This document shows positions 26,244-33,861 of a stretch of 64,000 nt of DNA, one piece after another. The position numbers and the translations under genes are program-made. The notes beneath the pieces are model-generated. The model saw only the letters and a list, made by a program, of their open reading frames with translations, made no database searches and was not told the origin of the DNA. Each line of letters starts with the position of its first letter. Position 1 is the first letter of the stretch. The stretch is taken from NCBI RefSeq assembly GCF_042683125.1, contig NZ_JBHUIY010000001.1, positions 124,001 to 188,000 of the forward strand. Reading direction: 5' to 3'. The DNA comes from Phaeospirillum tilakii (GTDB lineage Bacteria; Pseudomonadota; Alphaproteobacteria; Rhodospirillales; Magnetospirillaceae).

Positions 26244-27692
26244 TCATCCCATCCGCCGCAGGCGGTCGAGATACTGGTCCACCTCGGTACGCATCACCGC
26301 CGCCTTGACCGCCAGGGCGTCGGCCGAGCGGTTGAGTTCGCCGGCGGCGGAACTGGAAACGCTGAGGGCCTCGATCGCGCTGTTGACCGAGGCGGTGACC
26401 GACTTGGCGCCCGAGGCGGCCTCGCCGACATGGCTGGCGATGATCGCGGTGGCGGCGGTCTGGGCCTCGACCGCCGCGCGCACCTCGCCCGCCACCTGAT
26501 TGATGCCGGCGACCTGCTCGACGGTGCGGTTGATGGTGCCGACCGCCTGGGTGGTGGCCTCGACCGCCTCGGCGACCGAGCTGGCGATCTCGTGGGTGGC
26601 CTTGCGGGTCTGCTCGGACAGGATCTTGATCTCGCCCGCCACCACGGCGAAGCCCTTGCCGGCCTCGCCGGCGCGGGCCGCCTCGATGGTGGCGTTCAGG
26701 GCCAGCATTTTGGTCTGGCGGGCGATGCCCTCGATGCTCTGGCCGATCCGGCCGATGCGGTCGGCGACGTTCAGCAATTGCTGCATCGCCTGATCGGTGG
26801 CGCGGGCGGTGTCGGCGGCGCGCTCGGCCGCCTCGGCGGTGCGGCCGACATTGTGGCGGATGCCGTCGATCGAGTCGGCCAGCTGGTTGGTGTTGCCGGC
26901 GATGTTGTCGACGCTGTAGGCGGCCTCCTCGGCGGCGGCGGCCATGTTGACCGTCTCGAAATCCATGTGCGACAGCCGGCTCAGCATCTCGTCGGAATGG
27001 GTCTTGAGCGAGCCGGCCATCGCGCCGACCTCCTCGACCACCTGCTTGATCGAGCGTTCGAAATTGCTGGCGAGGTCCTGGATGGTCTTGGTGCGGTTCT
27101 GGGTGGCGGCGGCGAAATAATCATGGGTCACCACCGACACGTCGAGCATCACCGCCCGCTGCATCAGCGCCGCCAGCGGCACCGAGCCGCGCTTGGCCCG
27201 GCCGATCTTCTCCAGCGCCCGGCTGGCCGCCGCCGCCGCCATCGCCTGATACCAGCTGGCGCCGAGATCCATGTAGGCCAGCATGAAGCCGAGCTGCTGG
27301 GCGGTGGCGTTGTAATCGGCGGTGAACTCGCCGCGATAGAGGTGGCACCAATGCTCTTCCAGCACCCCGGCCAGGGTGGCGCGGGCGTCGCCGGTCAGCT
27401 TGTCGGCATAGGAGGGCGTGGCGCCGACCCAGTCGAGCACCTCGCCGACCAACGCCCCCATCGCCTCGACCACCGGGCCGGTCGCCTGCCGCAGCAGGAT
27501 GCCGTCCTCCTCGCCGACCGCGAACAGGGCCAGGGTCTGCGCCACCCGCTCACGGATGCCGAGCGGGGCCGCGGCGGCGCCGGCCGGGGCGTCGTCGTCA
27601 TCGAAGAACAGATCCTGTCCCGCCGGGGCGGGGGGAGACGCCGGGGCGCCGGTGGCAGGAGGGTCGTCGAACAGTTCGAAGTCGTCACTCAT
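26244..27692 (-). CDS. Soluble chemoreceptor with protoglobin-type sensor lacking the haem histidine
   Basis: 482 residues and no membrane helix, so it is cytoplasmic. Residues 1-45 are acidic and Pro/Ala-rich. Residues about 55-195 align by eye with the globin-coupled sensor pattern (HWCHLYRGEFTADYNATAQQ, then LGFMLAYMDLGASWYQA). The residue expected to be the proximal haem His is Leu138. The signalling half has the intact tip QTKMLALNATIEAARAGEAG and the following KGFAVVAGEIKILSEQT. It should talk to CheA/CheW, but perhaps senses something other than haem-bound gas. ATG 27692 is the first start that keeps the acidic leader. Confidence 0.85.
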   Translation of the reverse strand: MSDDFELFDDPPATGAPASPPAPAGQDLFFDDDDAPAGAAAAPLGIRERVAQTLALFAVGEEDGILLRQATGPVVEAMGALVGEVLDWVGATPSYADKLTGDARATLAGVLEEHWCHLYRGEFTADYNATAQQLGFMLAYMDLGASWYQAMAAAAASRALEKIGRAKRGSVPLAALMQRAVMLDVSVVTHDYFAAATQNRTKTIQDLASNFERSIKQVVEEVGAMAGSLKTHSDEMLSRLSHMDFETVNMAAAAEEAAYSVDNIAGNTNQLADSIDGIRHNVGRTAEAAERAADTARATDQAMQQLLNVADRIGRIGQSIEGIARQTKMLALNATIEAARAGEAGKGFAVVAGEIKILSEQTRKATHEIASSVAEAVEATTQAVGTINRTVEQVAGINQVAGEVRAAVEAQTAATAIIASHVGEAASGAKSVTASVNSAIEALSVSSSAAGELNRSADALAVKAAVMRTEVDQYLDRLRRMG

Positions 27693-27825
27693 CAACGGAT
27701 CACGCCTGCCGGGAAATTCTGACCCTGGAATCGGAGCCGGTCGGGCCACATTACAAGCTGGGACTGCCGGGCGGAAGGGCGGAATTGCGCCGCTTCCCGG
27801 CGGTGGAACGGCCCGGTGGCGCTTA

Positions 27826-28701
27826 TCACATTCCGCGCAGCCAGCGCGGCCGCAGCCCCCGCCCGCCGGCCAGGGCGGAATCGAGTTCGCCCAGCAGCCG
27901 GTCGCGGTCGCGCGGCAGGGTGCCGGCCAGGGCCAGGGCGTTGCTGGCGTGGTTGGAACGGAAGATCACCGGGGCGGGCGGTGCCAGATGCTCGATCAGC
28001 CGGCGCTGCTCGGCCAGGATCGCCGCGTCGTCCTGCCAGACGAAGCCGGGGCCGATCCGGTCGCGGAAACGGTCGGCGACGCTGGCCTCCAGCCCGAGTT
28101 GCAGGGTGGAGAGATAGACCGGCGGGGCGCGGTTGATCAGCTCGGCGGTGGCGTCGATGTGGGCCTGCCAGTCGCGTTGCCCGGCGAGACCAAGGATCAC
28201 CGTCGCCGACACCTTGAGCCCGCTGGCGCGGGCCAGGGTCAGCGCCGCTTCCATCTGCGCCGCCGAGCCCTTGGCGATGCGGTGGAGCAGGTCGTCCCAG
28301 CCGCTCTCGATACCGAGATAGACCAGCCCGAGCCGGGCCGCCTTCAGCCGGGCGATGTCCCCGGCCCCCTTGGCCAGGATGTCGAACGGGGTGGCGTAAG
28401 CCGAGATCCGTTGCAATGCGGGGAAACGGGCGGCGAGGTGGCCGCACAAGGCGAGCAAATGGTCGGTATCGAGGCAATAGGCATCGCCGTCGGCCAGGAA
28501 CACCCGCCGCGCCTCGGGCCACAGCATGGCCATCCGGTCGATCTCGGCGCAGACCTCGTCGAGCAAGCGGGCCTGGAACCGCTTGCTCTTGTACATCGAG
28601 CAGAAGGTGCAGGCGTTGTAGCGACAGCCCAGCGTCGCCTGGACGATCAGATTGTCGCCCTCCGACGGCGGGCGCCACAGCGGCAGGTCATAGGCGATCA
28701 T
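27826..28701 (-). CDS. Radical SAM protein (CX4CX2C type)
   Basis: 291 residues from the ATG at 28701. The cluster motif is GCRYNACTFCSMY, that is CX4CX2C, as in a known subgroup whose members carry CSxNxCTFCxMY followed by KSKRF-like residues. Further on, LADGDAYCLDTDHLLAL and YLGIESGWDDLLHRIAKG are the usual SAM-binding strands. The reaction is unknown. It lies 133 bp upstream of the chemoreceptor gene on the same strand and may head that operon. Confidence 0.88.
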   Translation of the reverse strand: MIAYDLPLWRPPSEGDNLIVQATLGCRYNACTFCSMYKSKRFQARLLDEVCAEIDRMAMLWPEARRVFLADGDAYCLDTDHLLALCGHLAARFPALQRISAYATPFDILAKGAGDIARLKAARLGLVYLGIESGWDDLLHRIAKGSAAQMEAALTLARASGLKVSATVILGLAGQRDWQAHIDATAELINRAPPVYLSTLQLGLEASVADRFRDRIGPGFVWQDDAAILAEQRRLIEHLAPPAPVIFRSNHASNALALAGTLPRDRDRLLGELDSALAGGRGLRPRWLRGM

Positions 28702-28747
28702 TGCCGGGAGGTCTCCGTTGCCCGAGGGACGGTCTGGCTGGCGCCAG

Positions 28748-28858
28748 GCGGGCGGCTGCCCGCACCCGCTCGGGGGTATCCCCCGAACCCCCTTCTTTTT
28801 CAAAAATAAAGGGGGTCCGGGGCATCGCCCCGGTTGGGTTCGGGCGAAAGCCCGACGA
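28748..28858. repeat. Type B intergenic element, complete
   Basis: The left arm has GGGCGGCTGCCC, ACCCGC, CGGGGG..CCCCCG and AACCCCCTT. An AT-rich linker (CTTTTTCAAAAATA) follows, then AAGGGGG, CCGGGGC..GCCCCGG, GGTTGGG and TTCGGGC...GCCCGA. The CCCCCTT and AAGGGGG arms can pair, so the whole forms a branched hairpin. It separates pcm from the radical SAM gene. Confidence 0.75.
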
Positions 28859-28877
28859 GCCACCCGTCAGCATGCCA

Positions 28878-29516
28878 TCAGGGCAGGCCGGCCACCAGCG
28901 GGACGAAGCGCACCGGCAGGAACGGGGCCAGCACCGGGCCGTCGGGGCCGAGTGTCACCCGCACCAATTGCTCGCCGGCCAGCCCGGGCACCGCCAGCGG
29001 CAGCACCAGGATCCCGTCGGGGCGCAACTGGGCCAGCAGGGCCGGCGGCAGTTCGGTCGCGGCAGCGGTGACGATGATCCGGTCGAACGGGGCGTGCTGG
29101 GGCCAGCCCAGGCTGCCGTCGCCATGGCGGCAGGTGACGTTGTGGCGGTGCAGCCGGCGCAGCCGCGCCTCGGCCTCGGCCAGCAGCGGGCGGTGGCGCT
29201 CGATCGACTCGACCCGGCGGGCCAGCAGCGACAGCAGGGCGGTCTGGTAGCCCGAGCCGGTGCCGATCTCCAGCACCTTCATCCGGGGGCCGATTTCCAG
29301 CGCCTGGGTCATCAGACCGACCACCAGCGGCTGGCTGATGGTCTGGCCGCAGCCGATCGGCAGGGCGAGGTTCTCGTAAGCCTGATCGCGGAACGGCGCC
29401 GGGACGAAATCATCGCGCGGCACCTCGGCCAGCGCCGCCAGCACCCGGGGATCGGTGACGCCCTGGCGCCGCAGTTCGGTGAGCAGGCGATGGATCCGCC
29501 GCTCGACCGGCTTCAT
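28878..29516 (-). CDS. pcm: Protein-L-isoaspartate O-methyltransferase
   Basis: 212 residues. Pcm methylates isoaspartyl residues in aged proteins so they can be repaired, using S-adenosylmethionine. The SAM site VLEIGTGSGYQTALLS is intact, preceded by LPIGCGQTISQPLVVGLMTQ, the family hallmark. The ATG at 29516 overlaps the surE stop as ATGA. The order serS-surE-pcm is conserved across alphaproteobacteria. Confidence 0.96.
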   Translation of the reverse strand: MKPVERRIHRLLTELRRQGVTDPRVLAALAEVPRDDFVPAPFRDQAYENLALPIGCGQTISQPLVVGLMTQALEIGPRMKVLEIGTGSGYQTALLSLLARRVESIERHRPLLAEAEARLRRLHRHNVTCRHGDGSLGWPQHAPFDRIIVTAAATELPPALLAQLRPDGILVLPLAVPGLAGEQLVRVTLGPDGPVLAPFLPVRFVPLVAGLP

Positions 29517-30298
29517 GGCAGGGCGGCGGCCAGCGCCTCCAGGCTGCCCCATTCGGTCAGGTCGAAGCACAGCGGCGTCACCGCCACCGCGCCGCGATAG
29601 ACCGCCTCCAGGTCGGTGCCGGGCACGCCGCGCTCCTCGGCACGCTGGGCACCGATCCAGTAATAGGGCTCGCCGCGCGGGTCGTGGCGCTCCAGCACCT
29701 GATCGCCGATCTTGCGCTTGCCCTGGCGGCAGACCTCGATTCCGCCGACCGCTTCGGCGGCGACGTCGGGGAAATTGACGTTGATCAGCACGTTGCGCCG
29801 CCAGCCGGTGGCCAGCAGCTTGCGGATCACCTCGGGCGCCCAGCGTTCGGCGGTGTCCCATTGCGGCGCCGCCGGCGGGGTGACGAACTGCGACAGCGCG
29901 ATCGCCGGAATGCCGAGGATGGTGGCCTCCATCGCCGCCGCCACCGTGCCGGAATAGGTGACGTCCTCGCCCAGGTTGGCGCCGCGGTTGATCCCCGACA
30001 GCACCAGATCGGGCTTGCGGTCGTTGGCCAGGATCTGGTTGACCCCGAGCAGCACCGCGTCGGTGGGGGTGCCGTCCACCGCGTAATGACGCGGCCGCGC
30101 CTCGCGGATCCGGAGCGGGCGGCGGATGGTCAGCGAATGGCTGGCTGCGCTCTGCTCATGCTCGGGCGCCACCACCCAGACATCGTCCGACAGGGTCAGG
30201 GCGATCCGCTCCAGCACCGCCAGCCCGGGGGCGTCGATGCCGTCATCGTTGCTGAGCAGGATGCGCAGGCGGGACGGGTCGGCGACCGGAGCGAACAT
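29513..30298 (-). CDS. surE: 5'/3'-nucleotidase SurE
   Basis: 261 residues. SurE removes phosphate from nucleoside monophosphates and helps survival in stationary phase. The metal site ILLSNDDGIDAPG, VVAPEHEQSAASHSLT and VLSGINRGANLGEDVTYSGT are all present. Its ATG shares a base with the serS stop (TGATG) and its stop overlaps pcm, so the three are translationally coupled. Confidence 0.97.
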   Translation of the reverse strand: MFAPVADPSRLRILLSNDDGIDAPGLAVLERIALTLSDDVWVVAPEHEQSAASHSLTIRRPLRIREARPRHYAVDGTPTDAVLLGVNQILANDRKPDLVLSGINRGANLGEDVTYSGTVAAAMEATILGIPAIALSQFVTPPAAPQWDTAERWAPEVIRKLLATGWRRNVLINVNFPDVAAEAVGGIEVCRQGKRKIGDQVLERHDPRGEPYYWIGAQRAEERGVPGTDLEAVYRGAVAVTPLCFDLTEWGSLEALAAALP

Positions 30299-31566
30299 CA
30301 GCCGATCCGCTCCAGCCCGCCGAGATAGGGCCTGAGCGCCTCGGGGATCTGGATGCCGCCGTCGGCGGTCTGGTGGTTCTCCATCACCGCGATCAGGGTG
30401 CGGCCGACGGCGAGGCCCGAGCCGTTGAGGGTGTGCACTGCCCGGGTGCCCTTCTCGCCCTCGGGGCGGAAGCGCGCCTTCATCCGCCGCGCCTGGAAGT
30501 CGCCGCAGTTCGAGCAGGAGGAAATCTCGCGATAACGCTGCTGGCCCGGCAGCCAGACTTCAAGGTCATAGGTCTTGCGCGCCGAGAAGCCCATGTCGCC
30601 GGCACACAGCGCCATCACCCGGTAGGGCAGTTCGAGACGCTGCAACACCGTCTCGGCGCAACGGGTCATCCGCTGATGCTCTTCCTCGGAATGGTCGGGA
30701 TGGGCGATCGAGACCATCTCGACCTTGTGGAACTGGTGCTGGCGGATCATCCCCCGCGTGTCCTTGCCGGCCGAGCCGGCCTCGGAGCGGAAGCAGGGGG
30801 TCAGCGCGGTCATCCGCAGCGGCAGCGCGGCTTCTTCGAGGATGCTGTCGGCCACCAGATTGGTCAGCGGCACCTCGGCGGTGGGGATCAGCCAGTGGCC
30901 GGTGTTGGCGCGGAACAGATCCTCGGTGAATTTCGGCAGCTGGCCGGTGCCGAAGGCGGCGCCGTCCTTGACCAGCAGCGGCGGGTCGATCTCGGTGTAG
31001 CCGTGTTCATTGGTCTGAAGGTCGATCATGAACTGGCCGATCGCCCGTTGCAGCCGGGCCAAAGCCCCCTTCAGCACCACGAAGCGGGCGCCCGACAGCC
31101 GGGCGCCGGCATCGAAATCCATCCCGCCCAGCTTCTCGCCCAGCGCGTCGTGATCAAGCGGGGTGAAGTCGAAGGCGCGCGGGGTGCCCCAGCGGCGGAT
31201 CTCGACGTTGGCGCTCTCGTCCGGGCCGTCCGGCACGTCGTCGGCCGGCAGATTCGGCAGCGACACCAGCAGCGCCTCGATCTCGGCGCCCAGCGCGCGG
31301 TCTTCCTCCTCCAGTGCCGGGATCTTCTCCTTCAGCACCGCCACCTCGTCGAGCAGGGCGGTGGCGTCGCCGCCGCTGCGCTTCAGGGCGCCGATCTGCT
31401 TCGAGGCATCGTTGCGGCGGGCCTGCATTTCCTGAAACGCGGTCTGGGCGGCGCGGCGCCGGGCGTCGAGCGCCAGCAGCGCCTCGGCCTGGGGCGCGAT
31501 GCCCCGGCGGGCGAGGCCGGCATCGAAGGCCGCCGGGTTGTCGCGAATCGTCTTCAGGTCATGCAT
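30298..31566 (-). CDS. serS: Seryl-tRNA synthetase
   Basis: 422 residues, a normal SerRS length. The N-terminal coiled-coil arm spans about residues 30-105. The class II core has motif 2 in FRSEAGSAGKDTRGMIRQHQ, the TAEVPLTNLVADSI segment, and motif 3 near NGSGLAVGRTLIAVMENHQ. The ATG at 31566 follows AGGAATCC, and MHDLKTIRDNPAAF is the standard start. It heads the serS-surE-pcm operon. Confidence 0.98.
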   Translation of the reverse strand: MHDLKTIRDNPAAFDAGLARRGIAPQAEALLALDARRRAAQTAFQEMQARRNDASKQIGALKRSGGDATALLDEVAVLKEKIPALEEEDRALGAEIEALLVSLPNLPADDVPDGPDESANVEIRRWGTPRAFDFTPLDHDALGEKLGGMDFDAGARLSGARFVVLKGALARLQRAIGQFMIDLQTNEHGYTEIDPPLLVKDGAAFGTGQLPKFTEDLFRANTGHWLIPTAEVPLTNLVADSILEEAALPLRMTALTPCFRSEAGSAGKDTRGMIRQHQFHKVEMVSIAHPDHSEEEHQRMTRCAETVLQRLELPYRVMALCAGDMGFSARKTYDLEVWLPGQQRYREISSCSNCGDFQARRMKARFRPEGEKGTRAVHTLNGSGLAVGRTLIAVMENHQTADGGIQIPEALRPYLGGLERIG

Positions 31567-31828
31567 CGGGGGGATTCCTGAACATAAGGTCCGGGGGCTG
31601 CTTATAAGCCCGCGCGGCGGATTAGGGAAGACCAGGAACCTGAGGGTCCAGGACCTCCCCGACTTTGTCGGGCGCGGCCGCCGCCGGTCGGCTTGGGCGC
31701 ATGCCGCTCGGGAGACGGCCGGCGGGACGGCAAGCGTGACGGGAGGGGGGAGGGGATCGATCTTCGTAATAAGGCGCGATTCGACTATGCTTGAGGCGGA
31801 ACCGTCGTCAAGAGGAGGAACCGGCGTC
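31567..31828. other. Divergent intergenic region upstream of serS
   Basis: It should contain the serS promoter on the minus strand; TTATAA near 31602-31607 is a candidate -10, but the -35 is unclear. A CCCGAC/GTCGGG hairpin lies at about 31659-31672. The right part (31740-31790) is GA-rich and then AT-rich, as expected for a promoter of the rightward gene. Confidence 0.35.
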
Positions 31829-32428
31829 ATGGCAGCGAATGACCGCAACCGGCCGGTCGGGCCTCCCGCCCCCTCCCATCCCGCCGCCGGCCCCGTGCGC
31901 CCTGCGGCCCCGCCGGTGGCGCAACGGAAGGCGATGCCGGGAATTCGGCCTCCGGTGGCCATGTCGCCCGCGCCGGTGCGCCACGCGCCCCCGCCGGTGG
32001 CGCCGATCCGTTCTGGGCCGGTGGCCGGCGTGGTGCTGATGTCGAAAAAGGCCAAGAAGTTCAAGAATGACCCCAGCGAGTTCATTCCCTCCTCGGCCCA
32101 TCCGATCCATGTCCATGAATATCCGAATTACGTCAATGGCTTGTCCATCGGTCATCTGAAGGACACCCGCCCCCATTTCGCCAAGCAAATCGAGGTCAAC
32201 GGCCTGTTGGCGGCCTATGCTGCGCTGGGTCATCTCCAGAACCAGTGCGAGGGCGCCAACAGTTTCGCCGAGATGGAGGCGAAACTGATCGAATGGGTGG
32301 TGTTCTTCGGTGGCGGCGCCAGGACCTTGGCCGAGGTCGAACTGGAAAACGAGATGGATAAAAGCGCCAAGGGGTTCGCCTCCTGGGAGGATTTCCATAA
32401 ATTCATGGACAAGAAGGAGAAGAAGTGA
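31829..32428 (+). CDS. Protein with proline-rich leader and unknown C-terminal domain
   Basis: 199 residues from the ATG at 31829, which has GAGGAGGAA upstream; an ATG at 31788 is an alternative. Residues 1-70 are almost entirely Pro, Ala, Arg and Val, with the words PPVAQRKAMPG and RSGPVAGVVLMSKKAKK. The rest is an ordinary-looking globular domain (HPIHVHEYPNYVNGLSIGHL, KLIEWVVFFGGGARTLAEVE) that I do not recognise. Leaders of this style, ending in a V-V/I-L/Q motif before a compact domain, occur in proteins suspected of being secreted or injected effectors; that is speculation. The downstream lipoprotein gene overlaps as GTGA. Confidence 0.7.
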   Translation: MAANDRNRPVGPPAPSHPAAGPVRPAAPPVAQRKAMPGIRPPVAMSPAPVRHAPPPVAPIRSGPVAGVVLMSKKAKKFKNDPSEFIPSSAHPIHVHEYPNYVNGLSIGHLKDTRPHFAKQIEVNGLLAAYAALGHLQNQCEGANSFAEMEAKLIEWVVFFGGGARTLAEVELENEMDKSAKGFASWEDFHKFMDKKEKK

Positions 32429-33255
32429 GGCGGTTCCGCAGCTCGCCTGGCGATTCTGGGCGGATCAGGCCGCTGCGCCCCTTCTCCGTGCTGTGTCTGG
32501 TTGCCCTGGCCGGCTGTGTCGAAAGCGGTCCCGCCGAGCCCGAGCCGCGTCCCGAAATCGCCTGGGCCAAGGCGCGGGTGTTCCTGCCCTCGGGGCTGCG
32601 CGGCCGGATGGAGGATCCGGCGGTGCAGGAGGAGTTGGCCGGGCTCAGGGGGCAGCCGGTGCTGGTCTATCTGCATGGCTGCGCCGGCCTGCACGCCACC
32701 GCCCGCTGGGACGGGGCGCGCTATGCCCGGATGGGTTACGTCACCATCCTGCCCGACAGCCTCGCCCAGCCGGGGCGCGAGGCCAATTGCCGCTTTGACG
32801 GCGCCACGCCCGAATTCGGCCTGTTCCCGCGCAAATACGAATTCCGTCTCGCCGAGATCGATTACGCCTGGAGCCGGTTGAAGCAGGCGGCCTGGGCCGA
32901 CCGGCGCCGGCTGTTCCTGGCCGGCCACAGCGAGGGCGGCGCGGCGGTGGCCCGCTATCCGGCCCGGCCGGGGCAATGGGCCGGACTGATCGTCACCGGC
33001 TGGGACTGCATCGGCGGCCTCGACAGCCCGGCCCGGATTCAGGCCGATCCGGCGGTGCCGGTGCTGGCGATCAACAGCCGCCGCGACCCGCTGTCCCGTC
33101 GCCCGGGGCGGTGGTGCGATACCTCCGGCCGGCCCAACAGTTGGACCTACCGCTACGATGCCCCGGAGCATTGGTACGGCAGAAGCCGGGGCTGGATCGA
33201 CGCGACGGCGAAATTCCTCGTCCTCAATGGCGGTCCGGCGACGCCGGGAAGCTGA
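32425..33255 (+). CDS. Predicted lipoprotein alpha/beta hydrolase (dienelactone-hydrolase-like)
   Basis: 276 residues. A GTG at 32425 overlaps the upstream stop and follows AAGGAGAAGAA. A basic start leads to a lipobox LVALAGC. The hydrolase core has YLHGCAGLHATARWDGARY (oxyanion strand), FLAGHSEGGAAVARY with the nucleophile serine, and EHWYGRSRGW near the C-terminus with the probable catalytic His. It should act in the periplasm on an unknown ester, lactone or amide. Coupling to the proline-rich-leader gene suggests a shared job. Confidence 0.75.
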   Translation: MRRFRSSPGDSGRIRPLRPFSVLCLVALAGCVESGPAEPEPRPEIAWAKARVFLPSGLRGRMEDPAVQEELAGLRGQPVLVYLHGCAGLHATARWDGARYARMGYVTILPDSLAQPGREANCRFDGATPEFGLFPRKYEFRLAEIDYAWSRLKQAAWADRRRLFLAGHSEGGAAVARYPARPGQWAGLIVTGWDCIGGLDSPARIQADPAVPVLAINSRRDPLSRRPGRWCDTSGRPNSWTYRYDAPEHWYGRSRGWIDATAKFLVLNGGPATPGS

Positions 33256-33861
33256 TCCCACTCCGGCCGTTCGTTTTCGCCGGAGGAGGCCGTCAGACAC
33301 GGTTTCCTGTCGCAGGAACACCAACTGAAAAACACGCGCGACTTCGCCCTGCGGTTGCTCCAGGGCAAGCATCGACCTGCCCTGACGCGGGGATCGGGCC
33401 TGTTGCTCCCGACAGGCATCTTTTCCTTTACGCTCGGGTCTTCTGCCCATTTTTCAAAATATAGACCCAAGGTTGCAAGCATTCCTTGGCCGGTGCGGGT
33501 GGTGATTGATTGTTCATCTGCCGCAGGGCCCCGGGCCGGTGGCGGCGTTTCGAGTAATGTGACAATTAATTCATCAGTGGATGGAGTTCTTGATTCCAAT
33601 GTGACGACATGGAATCTATGATAGTCACATAAGTGACTATAAACCATTTGGCCTATCAAATCATAAGCCGATCATTGACGTTGGTTGGTCATAAATTGCG
33701 CGATGAATGCTTATGACTTTTGTTTCGGGCCGGGTCTGGGGCTTTTTGTGTTCAGGGGAGGAGCGTCCGCAAGTGGGGGATCGACAGATCCTTTCCACGC
33801 TGTCGGGCTCCGGCGATGAGACGCGAGGCCGCTTGGCTGATCCGTTGCGTGTGGGGTGGAT
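33256..33861. other. 606-bp intergenic region, AT-rich toward the degenerate GGDEF/EAL gene
   Basis: No convincing gene. The first half keeps an open frame after the hydrolase stop without a good start. From 33530 the sequence becomes AT-rich and carries three TGTGAC words (near 33557, 33600 and, reversed, in the palindrome at 33621-33640). It very likely holds the promoter and regulator sites of the rightward gene at 33862. Confidence 0.45.
33621..33640. promoter_or_regulatory. Perfect palindrome ATAGTCAC-N4-GTGACTAT
   Basis: Eight-base arms around a 4-base centre, in an AT-rich region about 220 bp upstream of the degenerate GGDEF/EAL gene. No U-run follows, so a protein-binding site is more likely than a terminator. 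The GTGAC/GTCAC halves recall Crp/Fnr-type half-sites. Confidence 0.5.

Noticed and set aside
28748..28858. Repeat considered as a CRISPR or tRNA-like structure
   Set aside because: There are no regularly spaced repeats and no tRNA features; the modules match the type B hairpin family seen elsewhere in the window.
33256..33621. Open frame continuing after the hydrolase stop, with SPEEAVRHGFLSQEHQLKNT-like sequence
   Set aside because: It looks faintly protein-like, but has no good start or ribosome site near its beginning. It may be a gene remnant or chance; not listed as a gene.
33600..33650. Palindrome considered as a terminator
   Set aside because: No U-run, a 4-base centre and an AT-rich setting upstream of a gene fit a regulator site better.
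33153..33659. 168-codon minus-strand frame
   Set aside because: It runs antisense into the end of the hydrolase gene, crosses AT-rich promoter sequence, and its composition is not protein-like.
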